Source of the DNA: Paguma larvata | Lineage: Eukaryota > Chordata > Mammalia > Carnivora > Viverridae | Length of the DNA stretch: 64,000 bases | Assembly (NCBI GenBank): GCA_030068075.1 | Contig: CM057823.1 | Coordinates: forward strand, 12,496,485-12,560,484 | Reading direction: 5' to 3' | Shown here: positions 22,980 to 64,000 of the stretch, in pieces | How the letters are laid out: each line of letters opens with the position of its first letter | How positions within the stretch are numbered: the first letter of the stretch is position 1 | Notes under the pieces: model-generated | What the model was told of the DNA's origin: nothing | Databases searched by the model: none | The model's input: only the letters and a program-made list of their open reading frames with translations | Program-made: the position numbers and the translations under genes

Positions 22980-23162
22980 AGGTTTATGATAAATAATAAC
23001 AGGGTATATGTATATTTTGGGGAATGACGATTATTGTTTAATTGGTACAGAGTTTCTTTTTAGGGATGATGAAAAAGCCCTGGAGGAGGGAGGGGTGAGG
23101 GTTGCTTAACATTGTGACTGTACTTACTGCCATGGAATTGTGTGCTTAAAAATGGGTAAATT
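22980..23162 (+). mobile_element. Old L1 3' end (left part)
   Basis: Sense 3' end text: GGTACAGAGTTTCTTTTTAGG, AACATTGTGACTGTACTTAC. It resumes at about 23809-23870 (TTTTACCACAATAACAAAAA) after the SINE nest. Confidence 0.6.
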
Positions 23163-23492
23163 GGGGCTACCTGACTGGCTCAATCCATAGAAGACACAAC
23201 TCTTGGGGCGCCTGGGTGGCTCAGTCGGTTAGGCGGCCGACTTTGGCTCAGGTCATGATCTCACGGTCTGTGAGTTCAAGCCCCGCGTTGGGCTCTGTGC
23301 TGATGGTTCATCAGAACCTGGAGCCTGCTTCGGATTCTGTGTTTCCCTCTCTCTCTGCCCTTCCCCTACTCATGCTCCATCTCTATGTCTCTCAAAAATA
23401 AATAAAAACGTTAAAAAAAAATTCCTTTAGAAGACACAACTCTTGATCTCAAGGCCTCGAGTTCAAGCCCCACAATGGGCAGAGCTTACTTT
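23163..23492 (+). mobile_element. Short-type older CAN-SINE, split by a younger SINE
   Basis: Head at 23163-23204 (GGGGCTACCTGACTGGCTC), rest at 23429-23492 (TTGATCTCAAGGCCTCGAG, GTTCAAGCCCCACAATGGGC). Confidence 0.88.
23205..23428 (+). mobile_element. Young CAN-SINE nested in an older SINE
   Basis: Flanked by AGAAGACACAACTCTT at 23189-23204 and 23429-23444 (16-bp perfect). Confidence 0.96.
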
Positions 23493-23560
23493 ATTTTTTT
23501 ATTTTTTTAATATAATTTATTGTCAAGTTAGCTAACATACAGTGTATACGGTGTGCTCAA
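23493..23560 (-). mobile_element. Very short 5'-truncated L1 insertion
   Basis: About 68 bp of L1 3' end in antisense (TAATATAATTTATTGTCAAG) with a T-rich side, flanked by AGAGCTTACTTT at 23481-23492 and 23561-23572. Confidence 0.8.
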
Positions 23561-23594
23561 AGAGCTTACTTTAAAAAACAAAAAAACAAAATCA

Positions 23595-23808
23595 AGGGCG
23601 CCTGGTGGCTCAGTCAGTTAAATGTTGGACTCTTGATTTTGACTCAGGTCATGATTTCACGGTTCATGGAATTGAGCCCTGCGTTGGGCTCCCTGGTGAT
23701 AGCGCGGAGCCTGCTGGGAATTCTCTCTCCCTTTTTCTCTGCCTCTCCCCCTGCTCACGCACCTGCATATTCTCTCTCCCTCAAAAATAAACAGTTTGAA
23801 AAACAAAA
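23595..23808 (+). mobile_element. CAN-SINE, diverged
   Basis: Head GGGCGCCTGGTGGCTCAG; tail AAAAATAAACAGTTTG. The fourth insertion in the same 700-bp nest. Confidence 0.9.
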
Positions 23809-23966
23809 CACTCTAAAAATGGTTTAAGTCGTAAATTGTGTATTTTACCACAATAACAAAAATCGCCAAAAAAAATTGTATTGCAAGGACATCTACAGAA
23901 ATTGTTGTGGTCTATGAAATAAACAATAACATATTTTTGTAATTTGGGGGCAGAGAAGCCTCTTTA

Positions 23967-24198
23967 TTTATTTTTTTAAAATTTTTTTTAATGTTTATTT
24001 AATTTTGAGAGAGAGAGAGAGAGACAGAGCATGAGCAGGGAAGGGGCACAGACAGAGAAGGAGACACAGAATCCGAAGCAGGTTCCAGGCTCCGAGCTGT
24101 CAGCACAGAGCCCGACGCGGGGCTCAAACTCGGGAACGGTGAGATCATGACTTGAGCCAAAGTCGGACATTCAACCGACTGAGCCACCCAGGCGCCCC
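23967..24198 (-). mobile_element. CAN-SINE
   Basis: Flanked by CAGAGAAGCCTCTTTA at 23951-23966 and 24199-24214 (16-bp perfect). Confidence 0.95.
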
Positions 24199-24269
24199 CA
24201 GAGAAGCCTCTTTAAACAGCCTTAAGCAAATTACTAACAGGATGATGGCGGCATATAACACAGGTATCG

Positions 24270-24480
24270 GAGATGGCAGGCTCTGGCTACCTCGCTTCAT
24301 TTCCCAGCTCCAGCTGAGTGACCTGGGGCCGGTAACTGATTTTCTCTACCTCAGGATCCTCATTTGGTTCATTAGAACAGTATTCATAGCACTTACTCCC
24401 TAGGGTTGTAATGAAGGGAACAAATGAGGTAGTAATTTGAGTACTTAGAATACTGCCTGAAATAAATACTCTCACTACAA
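24270..24480 (+). repeat. MIR remnant
   Basis: GAGTGACCTGGGGCCGGTAAC, CTACCTCAGGATCCTCATTTG and CTAGGGTTGTAATGAAGGG follow the MIR consensus in sense. Confidence 0.6.
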
Positions 24481-24607
24481 CCAAAAACATTTTTTTAATT
24501 TTTGTATCCAAGTAAGACACTTTGTAAACTATTTGAAACGTGTATATCGACAGCCTATAAATCAGTAATAAGGAAGTGAAAAGCCCAATAAAATAATGAA
24601 CACTCAA

Positions 24608-24817
24608 GGGGCACCTGGGTGGCTCAGTCAGTTAAGCTTCCAGCTTCGGCTCAGGGCATGATCTCCCAGTCTGTGAGCTCGAGCCCCTGGTGGGGCTCTG
24701 TGGTGACAGCTCACAGTCTGGAGCCTGCTTGGGATTGTGTCTCCTTCTCTCTGCTCCTCTTCCTCTGCTTATGCTCTGCCCCTCTCTCTCTCAAAAATAA
24801 ACATTAATAATAATAAT
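24608..24817 (+). mobile_element. CAN-SINE
   Basis: Flanked by AATAATGAACACTCAA at 24592-24607 and 24818-24833. The tail has become an (AAT)n run. Confidence 0.95.
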
Positions 24818-24833
24818 AATAATGAACACTCAA

Positions 24834-25860
24834 TTCATATACACAATCTAAATGTCAAAAAATATGAAAACTTGTTCAACTTCACTAATTGTCAAGAAAA
24901 ATCAGATGATTTTCCACCTATCATTTAGTCAAAGCATAAAATGAGTAGTATCTGTATGTATCAGCCAGGTTTGTGTTTAGATGTAACAAAGCCCTCAAAT
25001 GAAGCTTAAACAAATATGAAGGTTGTTTTTTGTTTTTTTTCACCTATAATAAGTTTGGAAGTAGGCAGTCCAGAGCTGCTCTTCTGGTCATGCTGTCATT
25101 AGAAACCCAAGTTCTTCTTATCTTTCTTTTTAGCTATCCCTAACATGTGGTCTTTCGTCTCTTGCTTTTTTCTAGAGGCTTCAAAATGGCTGTGGCATCT
25201 CCTACAATGAGTTCCAGGCAAGAACACTTTGACTTTACTCCCTAACAAGCATTCTTGTACAACCCCTCTCAGCTGCTTCTACTTATATCTCTTTTGCCAA
25301 AATTACACCACACACCCACTCCTAGGTATTTTTTTTTAAGTAGGGCATTTTGTTACTCCGAACAGAATTGTACAGTGGGTATTAGCTAGACTACAGCAAT
25401 CTCTGCTATACCGGTGTTAGCTAGAATGAAAACTATAGTATCGAAATCATACTGATAAGAACTGTGATCTTTTTATTAACAGTTTATTAATAGCGATTTG
25501 TAGTTTTTATATTTAAATAAAGCATGTCCAAGTTGACTTTATCTTTTTAATTTCATCATAATGGATGGAGACTCTGACCCAGAATTCCCTGTGTCAATTT
25601 CCACAATATCATCTTCACATTCCGGTCATCAGAAAGTTTTTCTAACTAGAAGTAAAAATACTTAATCTTTTGAGAATTATGGTGGTTTAGAAGAATCTTT
25701 TTTAGAACACTACAATGCATAATTTTAAATCTAGCATATAACTTCCTGGATATATTATAAAATATAAACATAAATGATTCACATTAAAACCATTTAAATC
25801 AAGAAAATTATCAATATTTATATATTTTAAAAGAATCTAATCTGTTGTGTAAGAACAAAA
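24834..25860. other. No gene seen
   Basis: Intergenic. The part around 25000-25230 has the look of an ancient interspersed repeat, but I cannot name it. Confidence 0.45.
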
Positions 25861-25876
25861 TCTAACATGTAATTTT

Positions 25877-26080
25877 ATTTTTTTCAAGTTTATTTATTTT
25901 GAGAGAGAGCAGGCAGGGAAGGGGCAGAGAGAGAAAGGGAGACAGTGAGAATCTCCGGCAGCTTCCATGCTCAGCACAAAACCCGACACAAGGCTCCGAA
26001 CCCATGAACCACGAGATTATGACTTGAGCCAAATTCAAGGGTCAGACGCCCAACTGACTGAGCCACCCACGTGCCCTATA
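25877..26080 (-). mobile_element. CAN-SINE
   Basis: Flanked by TCTAACATGTAATTTT (25861-25876) and TCTAATATGTAATTTT (26081-26096), one mismatch. Confidence 0.92.
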
Positions 26081-26096
26081 TCTAATATGTAATTTT

Positions 26097-26299
26097 TTTA
26101 ATGTTTATTTAGTTTTGAGACAAAGAGACAGAGGGCAAGCGGGGGAGGGTCAGAGAAAGAGGGAGACACAGAATCTGAAAGAGGCCCCAGGCTCTGAGCT
26201 GTCAGCACAGAGCCCAACGAGGGGCTAGAACTCCAGAACTATGAGATCGTGACCTAGGCCAAAGTCAGACACTTAACCGACTCAGCCACCAGGTGCCCA
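26097..26299 (-). mobile_element. CAN-SINE
   Basis: Directly follows the duplication of the previous SINE; ends CAGCCACCAGGTGCCC. Confidence 0.9.
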
Positions 26300-26354
26300 G
26301 AGCATGTAATATAAGGCAAAGAATCTACTGAAGTCAATGATTTTAAAATTCTTT

Positions 26355-26472
26355 GATTAAAAGGAAAAAGAATAACTAACTTTGTTACTCTTCCCTATAG
26401 GACTTTTGTACATGATTAAAAGGAAAAAGAATAACTAACTTTGTTACTCTTCCCTATAGGACTTTTGTACAT
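26355..26472 (+). repeat. 59-bp perfect tandem duplication
   Basis: Two adjacent identical units, 26355-26413 and 26414-26472, each starting GATTAAAAGGAAAAAG and ending GACTTTTGTACAT. Not part of a SINE or L1 that I recognise. Confidence 0.95.
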
Positions 26473-26495
26473 AAAAATGTGTGAAAATTTAGTCC

Positions 26496-26642
26496 AATTG
26501 CTTAAGTGAACAACTTCAGCTCAGGTCATGATCTTGGGGTTCATGAGCCCGAGCCCCACATCGGGCTCTGTGCTGACAACTCAGAGCCTGGAGTCTGCTT
26601 CGGATTCTGTGTCTTCCTCTCTCTCTGTCCCCCCCCCCCTCT
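26496..26642 (+). mobile_element. CAN-SINE, truncated at its 5' end
   Basis: Begins within the head (TTAAGTGAACAACTTCAGC) and ends in a C-rich run at the join to the next SINE. Confidence 0.85.
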
Positions 26643-26847
26643 CTGGGTGGCTCAGTCGGTTGAGCGTCCGACTTCGGCTCAGGTCATGATCTCGCAGTCC
26701 GTAAGTTCGAGCTCCCGCATCGGGCTCTGTGCTGACAGCTCAGAGCCTGGAGTCTGCTTCGGATTCTGTGTCTCCCTCTCTCTGTCCCTCCCCCACTCAT
26801 GCTCTGTCTCTCTCTGTCTCAAAAAAAATAAACATTAAAAAAAAATG
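26643..26847 (+). mobile_element. CAN-SINE
   Basis: Starts CTGGGTGGCTCAGTCGG without the usual GGGGCGC and is fused head-to-tail to the previous copy. Confidence 0.92.
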
Positions 26848-26881
26848 AAGATTAGTTAAAAGTTAAAAAAAAATACTTTGA

Positions 26882-27092
26882 GGGGCACCTGGGTGGCTCA
26901 GTCAGTTAAGTGTCTGACTTCTGCTTAGGTCACAATTTCATAGTTTGTGGGTTCCAGCCCTTCATCGGGCTCTGTGCTGACAGCTCAGAGCCTGAAGCCT
27001 GCTTTGGACTCTGTGTCTCCGTCTCTCTGCCCCTTGCCTGCTCACACTTTATTTCTCTGTGTCTCAAAAACAAATAAACATTAAAAAAACAT
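26882..27092 (+). mobile_element. CAN-SINE
   Basis: Head GGGGCACCTGGGTGGCTC; tail CAAATAAACATTAAAAAAAC. Third copy in this same-orientation row. Confidence 0.92.
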
Positions 27093-27133
27093 CTAATAAA
27101 AATAAAAATATAAATAAATAAATAAAAAGTTTT

Positions 27134-27293
27134 AGGGGTGCCTGTGTGGTTCGGTCACTTAAGCCTCAGACTCCTGATTTCAGCTCAGGTCATGATCTCA
27201 GGTTGCTGAGATTGAACCCCGCATCCAGCTCTGCACTGTCAGTGTGGAGCCTGCTTGGGATTCTTTCTCTCTCCTCTCTCTGCCCCTCCCTTG

Positions 27294-27326
<33 letters not shown>

Positions 27327-27345
27327 TAAATAAACTTAAAAAATC
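27134..27345 (+). mobile_element. CAN-SINE, diverged
   Basis: Head GGGGTGCCTGTGTGGTTC. Its CT-rich middle has expanded to a (TC)n run at 27295-27330. Fourth copy of the row. Confidence 0.9.
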
Positions 27346-27689
27346 TTTTTTCAATTTTTTTAAAGGAAAGAGGTAAACAAATAAAAACGAGTACATTTCT
27401 GGTAAACACAGAAATTTAGAACTGGCTTGCAAACTTAAGATTAAATGCAGTTTTACATGGCGAGTAATTAGCAAGGATTAGAGGTTGATGATTACATTGC
27501 GCAGGATGAAACACACAACAGAAACACACGTACGCACATATATGACAGAAGCAAAGCACAAAGAAAGAAAGATGTTTAGGGATTATGGTTTTTATTTTTA
27601 ATTAAGATACCTTTACAACCAAACTACCAAAAACTGATATTGCGCTCACCTACTCCTGTCAGACCGCTGAGGTCATAGAACAGCAAGTA

Positions 27690-27860
27690 CAGGAGTGGAA
27701 GTCGGGCAGGCGTGGGTATTCATTCCTACTCCACCAGTTACTACCTGTGTGTCTTGGACGTGTTTTTAAACCCCTACGTGTCTGTTTCTTCATCTGTAAA
27801 ATGGAGGCTAATAGGATTATCGGAGGATTAAAGGAGGAGATACAAGTAAAACGCATGCCT
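27690..27860 (+). repeat. MIR remnant
   Basis: CTACTCCACCAGTTACTACC and TGTTTCTTCATCTGTAAAAT are typical of MIR in sense. Confidence 0.65.
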
Positions 27861-28525
27861 CTAGGAAGGACTCAAAAAAACATTCGGTTTTGCTTGACAG
27901 CATAACTTGACTGAACTTTTTGGAAGCACTATTTTCACAAACTCACTTCCCTACCCCCAACTCTAAGAACCGTCTCTCACATTGACTCCAAACACATCTG
28001 CTTCCACGTCAAGGACCTGCCTCCCCCCAAACTATCTGTGGTTCCCATTTCTCCTCCGGGTGTGTTTTTCTGGGCTCAATCCATTTTCTCTAGGAACTTC
28101 AAAAATGCCACTTGCATTTGCAATCCGAGCTTTCCAGGTCTGGCTGAAACTCAGCCTCCTTTAAGCCTTTCTAGATATAGACCAAGGTTCCTCAGCTACT
28201 GCAACATCTACTGCGATCATGCACGTGCCCCTCTCTTCAGTATTGTTTCGTCACCTTTTCATGTTTTGTTCTTTAATTGGTCTAGTACTGTTTACAGGTC
28301 ACTTGAGATCGGGATCTCTTCCAGCCTTATTTCCCACCATATGACCTATTTCTGTTGAGGGAAGTAGCTTTCCAGACCATATGTCACACATGTGTTCTCT
28401 ACAAAAAAATAATAATTATGTATGAGTGTATGTGTATCCTTGCAGATTTTTTCCTCTTTTTCAGGCAGCATCAAGGTTTGACCTGGGGAGAAGGTTCAAA
28501 CCTCAGCTCACATACCGCCTTCTTT

Positions 28526-28731
28526 TTGTAAAATTTTTTAAGTTTATTTATTCTGAAGGAGAGAGAGAGCACGAGCAGGGGAGGGACACAGAGAGAGAGA
28601 ATCCAGAACGGGCCCCACGCTGTCAGCGCAGAGCCCAACAAAGGGCTCGAACTCACCAACCTGTGAGATCATGACCTGAGCTGAGATCACGAGTCAGACG
28701 CTTAACCGACTGAACCACCCAGGTGCCCCCA
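28526..28731 (-). mobile_element. CAN-SINE
   Basis: Antisense copy ending ACTGAACCACCCAGGTGCCC, with (GA)n-rich middle. Confidence 0.92.
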
Positions 28732-28824
28732 AATGCCACCTTCTTAAAGCTTTCTGTGACTGTTGCCCAAGGGTTCAGGAAAGGTAACTAACATGTTCCC
28801 TTACTGTCCTATTGGGATAGGCAC

Positions 28825-28965
28825 TCGTAAAATGTTTCTTCACAACCTGAAAAGGTGGACCTTACTGAGCCCTCTTAACAGATGAAGAATCTGAGGCTGG
28901 GGGAAGTTGGGTGACTGCCCAAGAACACAGCTATGAAGTTGGCAAAGCCAAGCTTGGAAACTTGC
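28825..28965 (-). repeat. MIR remnant
   Basis: AACAGATGAAGAATCTGAGGC and GGTGACTGCCCAAGAACACAG match MIR in antisense. Confidence 0.65.
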
Positions 28966-29189
28966 CTTCTTCTCTCACTTAGGTTGAGTCGGCAGTAGTA
29001 TGTGCTTTATAGAGTCAGTATGGCTGTTTAGCACGTGCTGTACAAGGGATTCGGCAGTTAGCAGTTGGTCAATAAATTTTTGCTGAATGTACAAATCATT
29101 AGAACTCAGGAATCACTGCAGTGAATGCGGTGAAGAATACTGGAGACAGAAGGGACACAGATTGTTGTCATATGGAAAATTCATGAAAG

Positions 29190-29330
29190 GGAGGCCTCAA
29201 GATACAAGGGTGCACAGCTACTTAGTGGCAGAGATAAGACTAGAACGAATTCATTTATACACCCAATAAATATTGAATGCTTGCTATGGGAGAGTGCTAG
29301 AGTCTGGGGAGACAATGCTGCCAAGAAAAG
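29190..29330 (-). repeat. MIR/L2-like remnant (tentative)
   Basis: ACAGCTACTTAGTGGCAGAG and CAATAAATATTGAATGCTTGC are of the ancient MIR/L2 type. Confidence 0.45.
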
Positions 29331-29530
29331 GCACAGGTTTCCCAATTCCTCTCCAGAGCGCTGAAACAGTCCTGCAGCAGACTAAGGTGGGTCTAAGTTC
29401 CCAGAGAAAAGGATGTGAAGGAAGAACCGGGAGAGATTGATCCAGATCCCAAGTGGGTAAGGAGAATAGAGAAGGAATGAGAGAAATAGAGGAACCACCC
29501 TTGGCACCCACGGGCCGTTTCTCCTCCGAG

Positions 29531-29547
29531 CCACACGGGGGCGCTGC
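29531..29547 (+). promoter_or_regulatory. CTCF-like motif at the island edge
   Basis: CCACACGGGGGCGCTGC resembles the CTCF core (CCAnnAGGGGGCGC). It lies at the upstream border of the CpG island. Match by eye only. Confidence 0.45.
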
Positions 29548-29615
29548 ACCCCCTCCGCGTTCCTAGCCCCGCCGGCGCCGCCTGCTCGCCTGTTCCCGGC
29601 GGAAATGCCCAGGCG

Positions 29616-29625
29616 ATGACGGAAG
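29616..29625 (+). promoter_or_regulatory. CRE half-site / ETS-like motif
   Basis: ATGACGGAAG joins a TGACG half-site with a CGGAAG ETS core within the CpG island. Short motif, so only suggestive. Confidence 0.3.
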
Positions 29626-30013
29626 CCCAGAGGGAGGGGAGAGAAAGAGCGAGAGAGGGGGCGAGAGAGCCGGGAGAAGCCGGCGGGCGGGAGGCGGCGG
29701 CGGCGGGTGGCTAGCTTCTGGCGGGTGTTGCGCCGAAGACCCGCGCCTCACTCCTCCCCCAACCTTCCCGCGCCCTTCACCGACTCCCGGGGCGCGCAGC
29801 CGGGCGGGTGAGGGGCTCCTCGAGGCCCCGCGCTTGGAGCCGCTCGCTGGCCTTGGGCGGGGCGAGGGGCCCGCAGCCGCCCTCCCCGGCTCCCTCCTCT
29901 CCCGCTGGGAGCTGGCGGCGGCGGCTGTGAGAGAGGGGAGCGGCGCCCGGGGTAGGGGTGGGTAGGGGCGGGGAGGGGGGGAGGGAGGCGGCAGGGAAGG
30001 GGATCGGGCCGCC

Positions 30014-62376
<32,363 letters not shown>

Positions 62377-63005
62377 ATTCCTCCTGGGAAAAACCTTTGT
62401 ATGTGGAAGTATACTGGCTTTTTAAAATATATATATTTAAAAACAAAACAAAAAAAGCGACAATAATCTATGTGTTTCTGTAACAAATTGGGATCTGTCT
62501 TGGCATTAAAACCATATCATGGACCAAAATGTGCCATACTAATGATGAGCATTTAGCACAATTCGAGACTGAAACTTAGTACAACACTTTGTTCTCGATC
62601 GGTCAGTCTTAACAGTTTGCCTGCTGTATTTGTAGTAACCATTTTCCTCTGGACTGTTTAAGCAAAAAAGGTAACTAACTCCTTCATCTCCTTTTGCACT
62701 TATTTGGGAATTTTAGTTCTAGTGTTTAACTGGCATGGATTGATAGAGTTGGAGTTTTATTTTTAAGAAAAATTCACAAGCTAACTTCCACTTAATCCAT
62801 TATCCTTTATTTTATTGAAATGTATAGTTAAATTAACTGAAGAAAAGATTCTTGGGAGTATGTTGTCATAACATTTAAAAAGCTTTCCCTTCATTTAAAC
62901 TAAATTACTGTTTTATGTTGATCTGCATATTTCTGTATATTTGTCATGACAGTGCTTGCATCCTACTCGGTGTACTGAGCAAATAAACTTTCCATTTTAA
63001 ACAGA
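62377..63005 (+). other. PPP2CB: PPP2CB 3' UTR
   Basis: AT-rich sequence from the stop codon to the likely cleavage site just after the AATAAA at 62982. No SINE or L1 is present, unlike the DNA on either side, which fits selection on the UTR. The cleavage point is inferred from the usual 10-25 base spacing. Confidence 0.8.
62982..62987 (+). terminator. Polyadenylation signal of PPP2CB
   Basis: Canonical AATAAA about 600 bases after the stop codon, followed by a T/GT-rich stretch downstream (63010-63060). Confidence 0.8.
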
Positions 63006-63297
63006 AGCAGATTGGTTTACTGTGGTACACTTTCAATGAAAATTCTTCTTTTTTGACACTTAAAACCTCTTGACGTGTGATAAACACTTGTGTTGAGGTA
63101 ACTTAAGTGTCATGTTTAAGGCTTATTTTCAGAAGAAAAATTGAGATAGTAGGCTGGTATCTTTTAGACCATACCAAAGCCATTTTTATTTCTAAATATA
63201 ATTTCAATAGGTAGTTTGTGTTAATGTATTAAAGTATGGATTGTATGCTAAAACTGTAAATATTGTATAGCTAGGAAAACTCTTAAAAACCAACATA

Positions 63298-63517
63298 GGG
63301 GCACTTGGGTGGTTCAGTCAGTTAAGCGTCCAACTTTGGCTCAGGTCGTGATCTCACAGTTCGTGGGTTCCAGCCCCCATCGGGCTCTGCACAGACACCT
63401 CAGAGGAGCCTGGAGTCTGCTTCGGATTCTGTGTCTCCCTCTCTGCCCTTCCCCCTCTCTCTCTCTCGTGCTTTTTCTCTCTCAAGAGTAAACATTAAAA
63501 AAAAAAATTAAAAATAA
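63298..63517 (+). mobile_element. CAN-SINE downstream of PPP2CB
   Basis: Head GGGGCACTTGGGTGGTTCAG; tail with AAACATTAAAAAAAAAAA. Confidence 0.92.
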
Positions 63518-63526
63518 AAATATATA

Positions 63527-63728
63527 GGGGCACCTGAGTAGCTCAAGTCTATTGAGCGTTTGACTCTTGATTTTGGCTCGGGTCATGATCTCATGAGTCA
63601 GGAGTTCGAGCCCTTCAGTGGCCTCTGCACTGACAGCACAGAGCTTCTTGGGATTCTCTCTCTCCCTCCCCCACTCATGATTGCTTTCTCTCTGCTTCTC
63701 AAGAATAAACATTTTTTAAAATAAATCC
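63527..63728 (+). mobile_element. CAN-SINE, diverged, downstream of PPP2CB
   Basis: Head GGGGCACCTGAGTAGCTC; flanked by AAATATAT near 63518 and 63729. Confidence 0.88.
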
Positions 63729-64000
63729 AAATATATGTTATCTTTATCCATTTCTCTAGAAATGAATATAATTTCAAAAATAATTTAGTAGGAGTGTATA
63801 GTAGCACCATTACTAATGTATACTATAAATTCCAAGTAGTGGGGGAGATGCGGAGTCAGTGTTGAGACAGAGTGTGGAAGGATGAAAGACAGAGGAAACT
63901 AAATTTTTTGAGTTCTCTAGTTAAAACACAAAGGGTCAAACTTGATTTTTAAAATCCAACAATATCCTGATTACAGGGCACATACCAAAAGCAAAGTCAG
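63729..64000. other. No gene seen
   Basis: Intergenic end of the window; nothing recognised. Confidence 0.5.

Overview
The window is mammalian nuclear DNA from a carnivore, almost certainly a cat-family species. More than fifty copies of the tRNA-derived CAN-SINE are scattered on both strands, and the younger copies have the felid form (head GGGGCGCCTGGGTGGCTCAG, a CT-rich middle, an AATAAA-rich tail). Nothing looks prokaryotic: coding sequence is split by GT-AG introns, there is a CpG-island promoter, and most of the DNA is LINE, SINE and LTR repeats.

The one host gene is PPP2CB, the beta isoform of the protein phosphatase 2A catalytic subunit, on the + strand. All seven coding exons are present (30014-30115, 52483-52692, 54294-54467, 55778-55867, 55978-56139, 57816-57934, 62304-62376). 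They join in frame to a complete 309-residue protein with every metal-binding and catalytic residue in place. A CpG island (about 29515-30400) carries the start codon in a GCCGCCATGG context. The 3' UTR ends after an AATAAA at 62982. Intron 1 is about 22.4 kb and holds most of the gene's repeats.

The first 29.5 kb upstream contain no host gene that I can recognise. They hold two full-length L1 retrotransposons. The + strand L1 (1257-8078) has intact ORF1 and ORF2 with all expected endonuclease and reverse transcriptase residues, 140-bp tandem monomers in its 5' UTR and a long A-tail; it looks young and possibly still competent. A SINE sits directly before it, and one pair of target-site duplications brackets SINE plus L1. 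The - strand L1 (12699-19521) has an intact ORF1, but its ORF2 is broken by frameshifts and a SINE. It inserted into a still older L1, with a clear 13-bp target-site duplication.

The rest is layered repeat history: old L1 fragments, L2 and MIR remnants, LTR remnants (MLT1-like and other ERVL-type), SINEs inserted into SINEs, and two short tandem duplications that are not SINEs. I found no undescribed gene system. The most interesting items are the intact L1 with its unusual features (shared target-site duplication with a SINE, ORF1/ORF2 overlapping by ATGA, loss of the usual ORF2 stop) and the repeat nests. Repeat family names are from memory of consensus sequences and should be read as tentative where marked.
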